A stretch of DNA of 61,111 nucleotides from contig NZ_CAKZJO010000068.1 of assembly GCF_936943645.1 (NCBI RefSeq), positions 1-61,111 of the forward strand. The letters are read 5' to 3'. The DNA is from an uncultured Bradyrhizobium sp. (GTDB taxonomy: Bacteria > Pseudomonadota > Alphaproteobacteria > Rhizobiales > Xanthobacteraceae). This document shows positions 42,425-51,141 of this stretch, piece by piece; the first letter of the stretch is position 1, and the number at the start of each line of letters is the position of its first letter. The position numbers and the translations under genes are program-made. The notes below the pieces were generated by a model. The model ran no database searches. It saw nothing but the letters and a program-made list of their open reading frames with translations, and was not told the origin of the DNA.

Positions 42425-43708
42425 ATGAACAAGCCCGAAACATCAATCGATTCCGACATCGCGGGACCTGCACCGCGTCATCGTACCACCCAGGTCAAGG
42501 TCGGCGACGTCGCCGTCGGCGGCGGTGCGCCGATCGTGGTGCAGTCGATGACCAACACCGACACGGCCGACATCGACGGTACCATTGCCCAGGTCGCAGC
42601 GCTCGCGCGCGCCGGCTCCGAAATGGTCCGCATTACCGTGGACCGCGAGGAAGCCGCAGCGGCCGTGCCGCACATTCGCGACGGTCTCGCCAAGCGCGGT
42701 ATCAACACGCCGCTGATCGGCGACTTCCACTATATCGGCCACAAGCTGCTCGCCGCCTATCCGGCCTGCGCCGAGGCGCTCGCCAAATACCGCATCAATC
42801 CCGGCAATGTCGGCTTCAAGGACAAGCGCGACACCCAGTTCGGCGACATCATCGAGATCGCCAACAAGAACAACAAGCCGGTCCGCATCGGCGCCAATTG
42901 GGGCTCGCTCGACCAGGAGCTGCTGACCAAGCTGATGGACGAGAACGCCGCGTCCGCCAATCCGCGCGACGTGCGCGCGGTGACGCGCGAGGCGATGGTG
43001 CAGTCCGCTCTGCTGTCGGCCGCGCGCGCCGAAGAGCTCGGCATGCCCAAGGACCGCATCATCCTCTCCGCCAAGGTCTCGGCGGTGCAGGATCTGATCG
43101 CGGTCTACCAGGACCTCGCCAGCCGTTCCGATTACGCCATCCATCTCGGCCTCACCGAAGCCGGCATGGGCTCGAAGGGCATCGTGGCGTCCTCGGCCGC
43201 GCTCGGCATCCTCCTGCAGCAGGGCATCGGCGACACCATCCGCATCTCGCTGACGCCGGAGCCCGGCGGCGACCGCACCCGTGAAGTGCAGGTCGGCCAG
43301 GAGCTGCTGCAGACCATGGGCTTCCGCACCTTTGTGCCGCTGGTCGCGGCATGCCCCGGCTGCGGCCGCACCACCTCGACCACCTTCCAGGAGCTGGCGC
43401 GCTCGATCCAGGATTTCATCCGCGACGAGATGCCGACCTGGAAGACGAAATATCCCGGCGTGGAAGAGCTCAACGTCGCGGTGATGGGCTGCATCGTCAA
43501 CGGCCCCGGCGAATCCAAGCACGCCAATATCGGCATCTCCTTGCCCGGCACCGGCGAAGCGCCGGCCGCGCCCGTGTTCGTGGACGGCAAGAAGTTCCGC
43601 ACGCTGCGCGGCCCGACCATCTCCGCCGACTTCAAGGCGTTGGTGATCGACTATATCGACCAGCGCTACGGCCAGGGCGCCAAGGTGCCGGTGACGGCGG
43701 CGGAGTGA
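42425..43708 (+). CDS. ispG: 4-hydroxy-3-methylbut-2-enyl diphosphate synthase (flavodoxin)
   Basis: The protein has 427 residues. The start ATG is at 42425, nine bases after an in-frame TTG. The [4Fe-4S] cysteines are in CPGCGR and GCIVNGPGE, and the TIM-barrel part has TNTDTADIDGTIAQV and NPGNVGFKDKRD. IspG catalyses the seventh step of the MEP isoprenoid pathway. The gene is preceded by two palindromes and followed by a palindromic repeat; no other MEP gene is nearby, though ispA lies 10 kb on. Confidence 0.97.
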   Translation: MNKPETSIDSDIAGPAPRHRTTQVKVGDVAVGGGAPIVVQSMTNTDTADIDGTIAQVAALARAGSEMVRITVDREEAAAAVPHIRDGLAKRGINTPLIGDFHYIGHKLLAAYPACAEALAKYRINPGNVGFKDKRDTQFGDIIEIANKNNKPVRIGANWGSLDQELLTKLMDENAASANPRDVRAVTREAMVQSALLSAARAEELGMPKDRIILSAKVSAVQDLIAVYQDLASRSDYAIHLGLTEAGMGSKGIVASSAALGILLQQGIGDTIRISLTPEPGGDRTREVQVGQELLQTMGFRTFVPLVAACPGCGRTTSTTFQELARSIQDFIRDEMPTWKTKYPGVEELNVAVMGCIVNGPGESKHANIGISLPGTGEAPAAPVFVDGKKFRTLRGPTISADFKALVIDYIDQRYGQGAKVPVTAAE

Positions 43709-43737
43709 TTTCACTCCGCTAGCGCCCACACTCCGCT

Positions 43738-43870
43738 GTCGTCCCCGCGAAGGCGGGGACCCATAGCCACAGGCCGTGGTTATGGCGCGAGATGGTGATT
43801 CCGAGTCTTCGTCCAACTCAATCCGGTGGTTATGGATCCCGGGCTCGCGCTTCGCGCGCCCCGGGACGAC
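43738..43870. repeat. Palindromic repeat (GTCGTCCC family), copy 2
   Basis: Outer arms GTCGTCCCCGCG / CGGGACGAC with internal ACCCATAGCCACA-type and GGTTATGGATCCCGGG-type parts and a GCTCGCGCTTCGCGCG hairpin. It occupies most of the 243-bp gap between ispG and the TauD gene and otherwise shows no gene. Confidence 0.75.
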
Positions 43871-43951
43871 GACTGTGTTTGCGGTGCAGATTGCACATCC
43901 ATCACGGTGCGCTACGATGCCTTCCAATCAAGAACGATCGGGAGACACGCC

Positions 43952-44848
43952 ATGAGCTCACTCGCCGGCAAGCAGGGCCCGCGCTATCGCCACATGGCCG
44001 AGGACGGCGCGCCCTACGAGACCATCGCGGTCGAAAAGCTCACCCCCATCATCGGCGCGGAAATCTCCGGCGTCGACATCGGTTCGCTCGTCGATGGCGA
44101 TGCCGGCTCCAACCAGCAGATGGACGAGATCCACCGCGCGCTCGCCGAAAACCTCGTCATCTTTTTCCGCGACCAGAACATCACGCCGAAGCAGCATCTC
44201 GCCTTCGGTCGCAAATTCGGCGAGCTGCATTTCCATCCGGCCGCTCCTCACGAGGACGAAGACCCGGCCTTGATGAAGATCTACGCCGACAAGAACTCGC
44301 CGCGGGCCAATGGCGAGGGCTGGCACTCCGACGTGTCCTGCGATCTCGAGCCGCCGATGGGCTCGATCCTCTACATCAAGCAGTGCCCGCCGCGCGGCGG
44401 CGACACGCTGTTCGCCAACATGTATGCGGCCTATGAGGCACTGTCCGACCGCATGAAGGCCTATCTCGACGGCCTGACCGCGCTGCACGACGGCGAGCCG
44501 ATCTATCGCGGCCTTTATGCAAACTACGGCGTCGCCGACCGTCCGTCCTATCCAAACGCCGAGCACCCCGTGGTGCGCACCCATCCGGTCACCGGTAAGA
44601 AGGCGCTCTACGTCAATCGCGGCTTCACCCGTCACATCAACGGCATCCCGCGCGATGAGAGCGACGCGATGCTGGCTTACCTCTACCAGCACGCCGAGAA
44701 CCCGCTGTTCCAATGCCGCTTCCGCTGGACCGAGAACGCCATCGCGTTCTGGGACAACCGCTGCACCCAGCATCGCGCGATGTGGGACTACTGGCCGCAC
44801 ACCCGCTCGGGCACGCGCGTGACGGTGAAGGGGGAGCGGCCGGTTTAG
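43952..44848 (+). CDS. TauD/TfdA-family 2-oxoglutarate Fe(II) dioxygenase
   Basis: The protein has 298 residues. The ATG at 43952 has GGGAGACACG upstream. The iron-binding HxD is H125/D127 in WHSDV and the distal His is H274 in CTQHRAMWDY; the 2-oxoglutarate-binding Arg is in RSGTRV. LTPIIGAEISGVDIGSL and ENLVIFFRDQNITPKQHLAFG are family landmarks. Members hydroxylate taurine, alkylsulfates or aryloxy acids. It is followed by a Rieske oxygenase 228 bp later, so it may belong to a catabolic block, but the substrate cannot be read. Confidence 0.88.
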   Translation: MSSLAGKQGPRYRHMAEDGAPYETIAVEKLTPIIGAEISGVDIGSLVDGDAGSNQQMDEIHRALAENLVIFFRDQNITPKQHLAFGRKFGELHFHPAAPHEDEDPALMKIYADKNSPRANGEGWHSDVSCDLEPPMGSILYIKQCPPRGGDTLFANMYAAYEALSDRMKAYLDGLTALHDGEPIYRGLYANYGVADRPSYPNAEHPVVRTHPVTGKKALYVNRGFTRHINGIPRDESDAMLAYLYQHAENPLFQCRFRWTENAIAFWDNRCTQHRAMWDYWPHTRSGTRVTVKGERPV

Positions 44849-44855
44849 GCTGCTC

Positions 44856-45003
44856 GTGCCCCGGACGCAGTGCAGCGCTGTCCCGGCGATGCGAAGCATC
44901 GTCCGGTTCAGCGGTGCGCTGCAGAGCCGGGGCCCATACTCGCGGCAGGCTGGGTCCCGGCTCTGCGTCGCGTCATTTCATGCCGCGCCGCGTCCGGGAC
45001 ACG
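44856..45003. repeat. Palindromic repeat (GTGCCCCGGAC family)
   Basis: Outer arms GTGCCCCGGACGC / GCGTCCGGGACAC with nested GCAGAGCCGGG / CCCGGCTCTGC and a GATGCGAAGCATC hairpin. It lies in the 228-bp gap between the TauD and Rieske genes. Confidence 0.75.
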
Positions 45004-45076
45004 GAAGCCGTTCCTGCGTTGACGTCTCCGCATTCCCGCGCCAATCTTCCCGAAAAATACATCGGGAGGATCTTCA

Positions 45077-46414
45077 ATGCTCCGCGCCGAGGACAACAAA
45101 TTCCTGACCGAGTCCGGCCCCGGCACGGGCATGGGCGAATTGCTGCGGCGGTTCTGGATTCCCGTGCTGCTGTCCGAAGAACTCCCAGAGCCCGACGGGG
45201 AGCCGAAAAAGATCGTCGCGCTTGGCGAAGAGCTGCTCGCCTTCCGCGATTCCCGCGGCGTCGTCGGGGTCATCGATCAATACTGCCCGCATCGCGGCGC
45301 CAATCTCTGGCTCGGGCGCGTTGAGGAATGCGGCATCCGCTGCGTCTACCACGGCTGGAAATTCGACACCGACGGCCGCTGTGTGGACATGCCGACGTCC
45401 TATCCCGATCTCAACGCCAAGGACCTCATTCGCATAAAGTCCTACCCGGTGCGGGAATGGGGCGAGATGATCTGGGCATATATGGGTCCCCCCGAGGCGA
45501 TGCCCGAGCTGCCCGATCTCGAAATGGCGCTGCTACCGGCCTCGCACCGCTATGTCAGCAAGAAATGGCAGGACTGCAACTGGGTGCAGGCGCTGGAAGG
45601 CTCGATCGACACCGCGCATTTCACCTTCGCCCATCTCTCCTTCGACAAGGAGGAGAACGAGATCCTCGATATCAAGAAGCACTTTGTGAATCCGATCGCG
45701 CGCATGTCGAGCGATCACATGCGCTGGATCGCGGAGGACCCGCGCCCGGTGATCAAGGTCACCCCGCACGAGGCGGGGCTGACGATTGCCGGTGGCCGGC
45801 TCACGGGCGGCGACAATATCTACTGGCGCATTGCGCAGTTCCTGATGCCGTTCCACGCTTATGCGCCGAGCGCGATGCCGGGCGAGAACATTTTTGGCCA
45901 GACTTTCGTGCCCGTCACCGACACCAATTGCTGGATCTATACCTATGTCTGGAATCCGGAGCGGCCGCTGACGCAAGCCGAGCGCGACGCCTATGACCGC
46001 GGCAACGGCGTGATCGCGGAGGTCGACGACAATTACGTGCCGCTGCGGCACAAGGGCAACGACTACCTGATCGATCGCAAGCTGCAGAAGACCCGGAGCT
46101 ACACCGGCATCAAGGGCGTGTCCGAGCAGGACGCCGCCGTGCAGGACAGCCAGGGTCCGATCGCCGACCGCACCCGCGAGCATCTCGGCCCGACCGATCT
46201 CGGCATCATGCATTTCCGGAAAGTCGTGATGGATCTGGCCCGCGCGCTGCAGCAAGGCGAGCCGCCGCCGCAGGCCGCGCATCAGGACCGCTATGCCGTG
46301 CGCTCAGGCGCCTGCGTCACCAGCAAGACCAAGGATCTGCCGGCCGTGATGCTGGAGCGGTTTGGCGATGTCGCGGGCTTTGTCGGCCGCCCGCAGATCG
46401 CGGCAGCGGAGTAG
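45077..46414 (+). CDS. Rieske-type aromatic ring oxygenase, terminal oxygenase component
   Basis: The protein has 445 residues. The Rieske [2Fe-2S] ligands are C70/H72 (CPHRG) and C89/H92 (CVYHGW), and the mononuclear-iron His pair lies in EGSIDTAHFTFAHL. The C-terminal part with VPVTDTNCWIYTYVWNPERPLT resembles phthalate 4,5-dioxygenase-type single-component oxygenases, which use a separate reductase not seen here. The start has GGGAGGATC upstream. Substrate unknown. It is followed 3 bp later by an amidase gene that is functionally unrelated. Confidence 0.88.
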   Translation: MLRAEDNKFLTESGPGTGMGELLRRFWIPVLLSEELPEPDGEPKKIVALGEELLAFRDSRGVVGVIDQYCPHRGANLWLGRVEECGIRCVYHGWKFDTDGRCVDMPTSYPDLNAKDLIRIKSYPVREWGEMIWAYMGPPEAMPELPDLEMALLPASHRYVSKKWQDCNWVQALEGSIDTAHFTFAHLSFDKEENEILDIKKHFVNPIARMSSDHMRWIAEDPRPVIKVTPHEAGLTIAGGRLTGGDNIYWRIAQFLMPFHAYAPSAMPGENIFGQTFVPVTDTNCWIYTYVWNPERPLTQAERDAYDRGNGVIAEVDDNYVPLRHKGNDYLIDRKLQKTRSYTGIKGVSEQDAAVQDSQGPIADRTREHLGPTDLGIMHFRKVVMDLARALQQGEPPPQAAHQDRYAVRSGACVTSKTKDLPAVMLERFGDVAGFVGRPQIAAAE

Positions 46415-46417
46415 CGC

Positions 46418-47233
46418 GTGGGGCAAGCGCGCAGCATCATCGCCGGACTGGTCGCCGCGATCCTGTTGTCATCGCTTGCACCAGCCGGCCGCAGCGAGGC
46501 CGCGGCTGCGCGCAAGGTCGCGAAGACCAGACCGAAGCAGGCGCAAGTGCCCGCCAAGTGCGAAATGCCGAAATTCCGGATCGTCATCGACGTCGGCCAC
46601 ACCCCTGATTCCTACGGCGCCCTCAGCGCGCGCAACGATCCGGAGTTCGGCTTCAATTTCGTTCTTGCAAGACGCATCACGGCGAAGCTCAAATCCGAAG
46701 GCTTCGCGGCAACCCGCCTGCTCGTCACGGACGGCAAGGCGCGGCCGAGCCTGTTCAAGCGGGTCAGCGCCGCCAATGACGGCCGGGCGGATCTCTTCCT
46801 GTCGGTTCACCACGATTCGGTGCCGGACAAATTGCTCGACACCTGGGAATTCGACGGCGCGAAGAGCAATTTCAGCGATCGCTTTTCGGGGCACTCATTG
46901 TTCGTGTCGCAGCAGAACCCGCACTTTACCGCCAGCCTGATGCTGGCACGGATGATCGGCCGGCAGTTGAAAGAGCAGGGCCTGCACTATGCCAACCAGT
47001 ACACCTTGCCGGTGATGGGTCGCTACCGCCGCCAGCTGCTCGACAAGGATGTCGGCGTCTACCGCTATGATGGGCTCGTCGTGCTGTCGCGCACCAGGAG
47101 CGCTGCCGTGCTGCTCGAGGCCGGCTCCATCATCAACCGCGACGAGGAGATGGCGATGAACTCGCCCGAGCGGCAGGAGGCGGTCGCGGGGGCCGTTGCG
47201 GCTGCGATGAGGGAGTTTTGCGAGAGGCGGTAG
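46418..47233 (+). CDS. N-acetylmuramoyl-L-alanine amidase (AmiC/Amidase_3 family)
   Basis: The protein has 271 residues starting from GTG, 3 bp after the Rieske stop codon. A signal sequence (SIIAGLVAAILLSSLAPAGRS) precedes a basic linker and the catalytic domain. The zinc ligands are in IVIDVGHTPD (His), the SVHHDS segment and VLLEAGSIINRDEE (catalytic Glu). The enzyme removes peptide stems from peptidoglycan in the periplasm. No AMIN domain is present, so it is the short form. Its position after an oxygenase gene looks accidental. Confidence 0.88.
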   Translation: MGQARSIIAGLVAAILLSSLAPAGRSEAAAARKVAKTRPKQAQVPAKCEMPKFRIVIDVGHTPDSYGALSARNDPEFGFNFVLARRITAKLKSEGFAATRLLVTDGKARPSLFKRVSAANDGRADLFLSVHHDSVPDKLLDTWEFDGAKSNFSDRFSGHSLFVSQQNPHFTASLMLARMIGRQLKEQGLHYANQYTLPVMGRYRRQLLDKDVGVYRYDGLVVLSRTRSAAVLLEAGSIINRDEEMAMNSPERQEAVAGAVAAAMREFCERR

Positions 47234-47256
47234 TTTGCCGAGGTGCTTCAACCCCC

Positions 47257-47334
47257 GTCATTGCGAGCGCAGCGAAGCAATCCAGAGTCTTTCCGCAGAG
47301 GCAGTCTGGATTGCTTCGCTGCGCTCGCAATGAC
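47257..47334. repeat. Palindromic repeat (GTCATTGCGAGCGCAG family), copy 1
   Basis: GTCATTGCGAGCGCAGCGAAGCAATCCAGA and its inverse copy flank a short centre (TCTTTCCGC...). The second copy at 49909-49986 is nearly identical. Both sit in convergent or downstream gaps near the antiporter/beta-lactamase block. The arms in this copy exceed 25 bp. Confidence 0.85.
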
Positions 47335-47340
47335 CAAAGC

Positions 47341-48948
47341 CTACAGCGGCACGCCCCTGTACTCCCGGTTCGCCAGGCTCGCCTCCTCCAGGTCCAGATC
47401 CCGCTCGATCCGCCGCCGCGTCTCGTCGGTGATCTGGCCGTCGCGCAGGAGGTTGTGGATGAATTTTCGTTCCGCGGCGATCAGGTCGCGGGTCAGCGCG
47501 GTGCCGGCGGCGGAGACGTCGTGGTGCGTAGGGTCGAGTGAATCAGGCAGTTGGTTGACCCGGATCTCGTGACGCGCACGTAATAGCCGCATCACCTCGT
47601 CGGAGACGTCCTTCTCCTCGGTCAGCGCGTCGAGCGATTTCAGCGCGGCATCCAGCGCCTGACGCCGTGCCGTGATCTCGGCCTCATGCTCGGCGACGTG
47701 CTCGTTGCGGCCGGCCTGTGCGACACCGAGCCAGCGCACCACCGGCGGCAGCGTGAGGCCGACGCCGATCAGCGTGACGAAGATGACGCCGAAGGCCACG
47801 AACAGGATCAGGTCGCGATAGGGGAAGGCGTCGCCATCAGGCAGCGTGAACGGCAACGCCAGCGCCGCCGCGAGCGACACCGCGCCGCGCACGCCGGTGA
47901 AGGCGAGCACGAACGGCCATTGCCAGGGCGGCGACGGATCGCGCCGGCGCAACGATTTGCTGAGCATCCGTGGCAGATAGGTGGCGGGATAGAGCCACGC
48001 GAAACGCGCGATCACGATAATCACCAGCACCAGCGCGGTCGCGATCAGGATGTCGTCGAGCGGGAACGTCTTCGATTTCTCGTAGAGCGCGCGCATCTGG
48101 AAGCCGGTGAGCAGGAACAGCACACCCTCGATCAGATAGATCACGAGGTCCCAGAAGAAGATGCCTTGCAGTCGCGTCGCCGAGGAGATCAGCAGCGGGC
48201 CGTTCCAGCTCACATAAAGCCCGCAGGCGACGGTCGCGATCACGCCGGAGCCGCCGAGATGCTCGGGCAGCCAGTAGGAGACGTAGGGCGTGATCAGCGA
48301 CAGCGTCAGCTCGACCTGCGGATCCCCGGACCATTTGCGGAAGCGAAGGGAGAGCCAGCCGACGCCGATGCCGAAGGCGATCTCGCTGGCGACGATGAGG
48401 AGGAACTCGCCGGCCGCGAGCGGCAGCGAGAAATGCCCGACCATGATCGCGGCCAGCGCGAAGCGGTAGAGGATCAGCGCAGTGGCATCGTTGGCGAGCC
48501 CTTCACCCTCGAGGATGACCAGAAGCCGCCGCGGCATGTTGAGCCGGCGCGCGATCGCGAGCGGTGCCACCACGTCGGGCGGCGCGACGATGGCCCCGAG
48601 CAGGAAGCCGATGGTCCAGGGCAGGCCGATCATGTAGTGCGTGGCAGCCGCCACCAGCGCCGCGGTGAAGATCACCGCGCCGACCGCGAGCAGCACGATC
48701 GGGCGCAAATTATTCTTGAACTCGCGCCAGCTCATGGCGACGCTGGCCGAATAGATCAGCGGCGGCAGCACCATCAGCAGCACCAGTTCCGGCGGCAATT
48801 CCACCGGCGGCATGCCCGGCACGAAGGCGAGGCCGACGCCGGCCAGCATCAGCAGGATGGCGGGCGCGATGTTGAAGCGGCGCGCGGCAAGCGCGGTGCC
48901 CGCCAGCACGGCGAGCAGGATGAGAAAGGTCTGAAATTTCGCTTCCAT
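47341..48948 (-). CDS. Na+/H+ antiporter (CPA1 family, NhaP/YjcE type)
   Basis: The protein has 535 residues with about twelve helices. The CPA1 ion-binding segment is GAIVAPPDVVAPLAIARRL followed by EGEGLANDATALILYRFAL, and FTGVRGAVSLAAALALP is the late conserved helix. A long cytoplasmic tail (about residues 420-535) is helical and charged. It exchanges cytoplasmic Na+ or K+ for H+. It is transcribed on the minus strand and stands before the beta-lactamase gene. Confidence 0.9.
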   Translation of the reverse strand: MEAKFQTFLILLAVLAGTALAARRFNIAPAILLMLAGVGLAFVPGMPPVELPPELVLLMVLPPLIYSASVAMSWREFKNNLRPIVLLAVGAVIFTAALVAAATHYMIGLPWTIGFLLGAIVAPPDVVAPLAIARRLNMPRRLLVILEGEGLANDATALILYRFALAAIMVGHFSLPLAAGEFLLIVASEIAFGIGVGWLSLRFRKWSGDPQVELTLSLITPYVSYWLPEHLGGSGVIATVACGLYVSWNGPLLISSATRLQGIFFWDLVIYLIEGVLFLLTGFQMRALYEKSKTFPLDDILIATALVLVIIVIARFAWLYPATYLPRMLSKSLRRRDPSPPWQWPFVLAFTGVRGAVSLAAALALPFTLPDGDAFPYRDLILFVAFGVIFVTLIGVGLTLPPVVRWLGVAQAGRNEHVAEHEAEITARRQALDAALKSLDALTEEKDVSDEVMRLLRARHEIRVNQLPDSLDPTHHDVSAAGTALTRDLIAAERKFIHNLLRDGQITDETRRRIERDLDLEEASLANREYRGVPL

Positions 48949-48996
48949 GGCGGTCTGTCTTGACCCGGAAGCGACTGCTGCGTCAATGCGCGGGGC

Positions 48997-49854
48997 TCAC
49001 GCCAGCCGCTCGGCCACCATGCGTCCGATGCGCGCGAAGGCGGCTTCGATCTGCGCCGGATTCGGCGTGCCGCCCTGGGTGTAGGCCGTGATCAGGATGG
49101 GCGTGTCGGGCTTGGGCCAAGCCACTGCGATGTCCCCCGCGGCGTCCTTGCCATTGTAGCCGGTCTTGTCGCCGATGCTCCAGCTGGCGGGCAGACCGCC
49201 ACGCAGCCGGTTCGCGCCGGTCTTGCAATCCACCATCCACGCCGTGAGCTGGGTGCGCGAGGCCGGTGACAGGGCTTCGCCCACCACCAGGCGCCGCAAA
49301 TTTCCCGCCATCACCATCGGCGTCGTGGTGTCCTGGGGATTGCCGGGCGGCGAGCGGTTCAGCTCGGGCTCGTTGTGGTCGAGCCGCGAAATGGTGTCGC
49401 CGAGCGACCGCCAGAACGCGGTGAGCGCGGCGGGGCCGCCGATCCGCGCCAGCAGCAGATTGGCGCAGGTGTTGTCGCTGAGCTCGACGATCGCCTTGCA
49501 CATGTCGGTGACGGACATCGCACCCGCCGCGAGATTCTGCTTGGCGACCGGCGCATATTCCAGCAGGTCGGCCTTGCCGTAAGGAATCATCGCTGCGAGC
49601 TGCTCCTCGCCGCGATCGACCCGCGCCAGCACGCTGGCCGCGAGCGAAGCCTTGAAGGTCGAGCACATCACGAAGCGCTCTTCGGCGCGCCAGGCGAGCT
49701 TCTTGCCGGTCGCAAGGTTCTCCGCATAGACCCCGATCCGTCCGCCGCTCTCGCGCTCGTAGGATTCGAGCTCGGGCGGCGCCTCCGCGGCAAGCGCCGG
49801 AGACGCGGCCATCCAGGCGAGTGAGGCGAGCAGAGAGCGGCGGTCGAGAGGCAT
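48997..49854 (-). CDS. Class A beta-lactamase
   Basis: The protein has 285 residues with a twin-arginine-like signal (MPLDRRSLLASLAWMAASPALA). Active-site motifs are S65-T-F-K68, S126-D-N128, E162-P-E-L-N and K230-T-G, so it should hydrolyse penicillins and some cephalosporins. Cys64 precedes the nucleophile and Cys130 follows the SDN motif, which is unusual for the class. It lies 48 bp upstream of the antiporter gene on the minus strand. No AmpR-type regulator is adjacent. Confidence 0.92.
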   Translation of the reverse strand: MPLDRRSLLASLAWMAASPALAAEAPPELESYERESGGRIGVYAENLATGKKLAWRAEERFVMCSTFKASLAASVLARVDRGEEQLAAMIPYGKADLLEYAPVAKQNLAAGAMSVTDMCKAIVELSDNTCANLLLARIGGPAALTAFWRSLGDTISRLDHNEPELNRSPPGNPQDTTTPMVMAGNLRRLVVGEALSPASRTQLTAWMVDCKTGANRLRGGLPASWSIGDKTGYNGKDAAGDIAVAWPKPDTPILITAYTQGGTPNPAQIEAAFARIGRMVAERLA

Positions 49855-49908
49855 GGGAGGCTTTCGGGAAGTGGAGGTGGGAGATCAAGCGCTCGCTTCA
49901 TCCGCATC

Positions 49909-49986
49909 GTCATTGCGAGCGCAGCGAAGCAATCCAGAGTCTTTCCGCGGAGGGATTCTGGATTGCTTCGCTGCGCTCGCAATGAC
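49909..49986. repeat. Palindromic repeat (GTCATTGCGAGCGCAG family), copy 2
   Basis: Same structure as copy 1: long inverted arms with only a few differences in the centre (CTTTCCGCGGAGG). It fills the 208-bp gap between the beta-lactamase start and the next gene's end, where no promoter is obvious. Confidence 0.85.
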
Positions 49987-50062
49987 GGGGTGAGAGCGGC
50001 GCCCGCAATAATGGAGGATGGCGCGCGAGTGCGTCCGATTTCGGGCGGTGGTTGAAGACCCC

Positions 50063-50437
50063 TCAGTCCCTCAAATCATAGCGATATGATTTCGACACGA
50101 TCTGCCAGCCGTCGGCGAGCTTCATCGCCACCAGATAGTCGGTGAAATAGCGTGGTGGCAGCTGGCATCGCACCTTGATGAAGGCGGTCTTGTCGTCCGA
50201 GCGGTCGATGGTGACGATGAAATCCTCGCGCGGCTTGCCTTCGGCCTTGCCGGAGGGACGCTTGCGCACACGGTCGAGCCAGTCGGGCACGGTCAGGACC
50301 TGCAATTCGCCCTTCTCGACCCAGCGCAAATCCGCGGAGGGGTGGAAGATGGCGCCGAGTTTCTCGGCGTCGCCCTCGTAAAGGCCGTCGAAATAGGATT
50401 GCACGACGGCTTCGACGCTCGACCGGTTCTGGCTCAT
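50063..50437 (-). CDS. NTF2-like (lumazine-binding-like) small protein
   Basis: The protein has 124 residues. It has AAGGATG upstream of ATG. VEAVVQSYFDGLYEGDAEKLGAIFHPSADLRW and KVRCQLPPRYFTDYLVAMKLADGWQIVSKSY fit the putative lumazine-binding/NTF2-like fold, in which a cone-shaped pocket holds small ligands. It is divergent from the GFA gene. The ligand is unknown. Confidence 0.8.
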   Translation of the reverse strand: MSQNRSSVEAVVQSYFDGLYEGDAEKLGAIFHPSADLRWVEKGELQVLTVPDWLDRVRKRPSGKAEGKPREDFIVTIDRSDDKTAFIKVRCQLPPRYFTDYLVAMKLADGWQIVSKSYRYDLRD

Positions 50438-50530
50438 GGGTCATCCTTTTGCATGATGGCTTGGGGCGAACTTAGTCGTACGCATCGAAATGCGCTATGG
50501 GTGTGTCAGCCATTTGCGCCAGGGCATGCC

Positions 50531-50959
50531 ATGACCGGATCAGAAAAATCGAATGCTCGTATCCTGATCGGCGAATGCTATTGCCGGACTGTCAGGTTCG
50601 AGGTGGCCGATGCGTTCTCCTATGCGATGAACTGTCACTGTTCAAACTGTCGCCGGACCACCGGCTCGGCCTTCAAGCCGTTCGCCGGCATCGCGCAGGA
50701 CAAGCTCCACATCGTCCGGGGCGGCGACCAGCGGCTCATTTTTGGCGACGACACCACCCATGACGCCCATTGTGGGCGATGCGGCTCGCTGCTTTATTCC
50801 CGGGTGCGCGAAGGACAATGGGTCCACGTCGCCATGGGAACCCTGGTCGATGCCCCTTCGATCCGGCCCAGCGCCCATATTTTCGTGGCCTCGAAGGCGC
50901 CCTGGCACGAAATTACAGACGATCTGCCGCAATATCGGGGGCATATCGGCGATGCCTGA
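50531..50959 (+). CDS. GFA-family (glutathione-dependent formaldehyde-activating-like) protein
   Basis: The protein has 142 residues. The zinc-binding cysteines lie in GECYCRTVRFEV, CHCSNCRRTTGSAFKPF and HCGRCGSLLYS, the CENP-V/GFA fold. Despite the name, most members are not proven to act on formaldehyde. Start ATG at 50531, with AGGG upstream. It lies between an NTF2-like gene and a caspase-like gene, with no obvious link. Confidence 0.88.
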   Translation: MTGSEKSNARILIGECYCRTVRFEVADAFSYAMNCHCSNCRRTTGSAFKPFAGIAQDKLHIVRGGDQRLIFGDDTTHDAHCGRCGSLLYSRVREGQWVHVAMGTLVDAPSIRPSAHIFVASKAPWHEITDDLPQYRGHIGDA

Positions 50960-51141
50960 GGAAACTCGTTCGATCCGCCCGCCTGGCCGCGAACCGCGAC
51001 AGCGCTGGCGCGACAAACAAAGGGGGGTTTTCGGGTTGCTGGAGGCGCGGCCTTCGTGACCTCCATCACAAGCACCGCCGCCAGATCCTGCTAAAGCGGT
51101 TCCAAAGGGGCTTGAACGTCCCGAACTTCGGAAGTCGTGTC

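Noticed and set aside
47686..48963. Plus-strand open frame of 425 codons
   Set aside because: Antisense to the Na+/H+ antiporter; composition is Glu/Arg/His/Gln-rich and has no domain.
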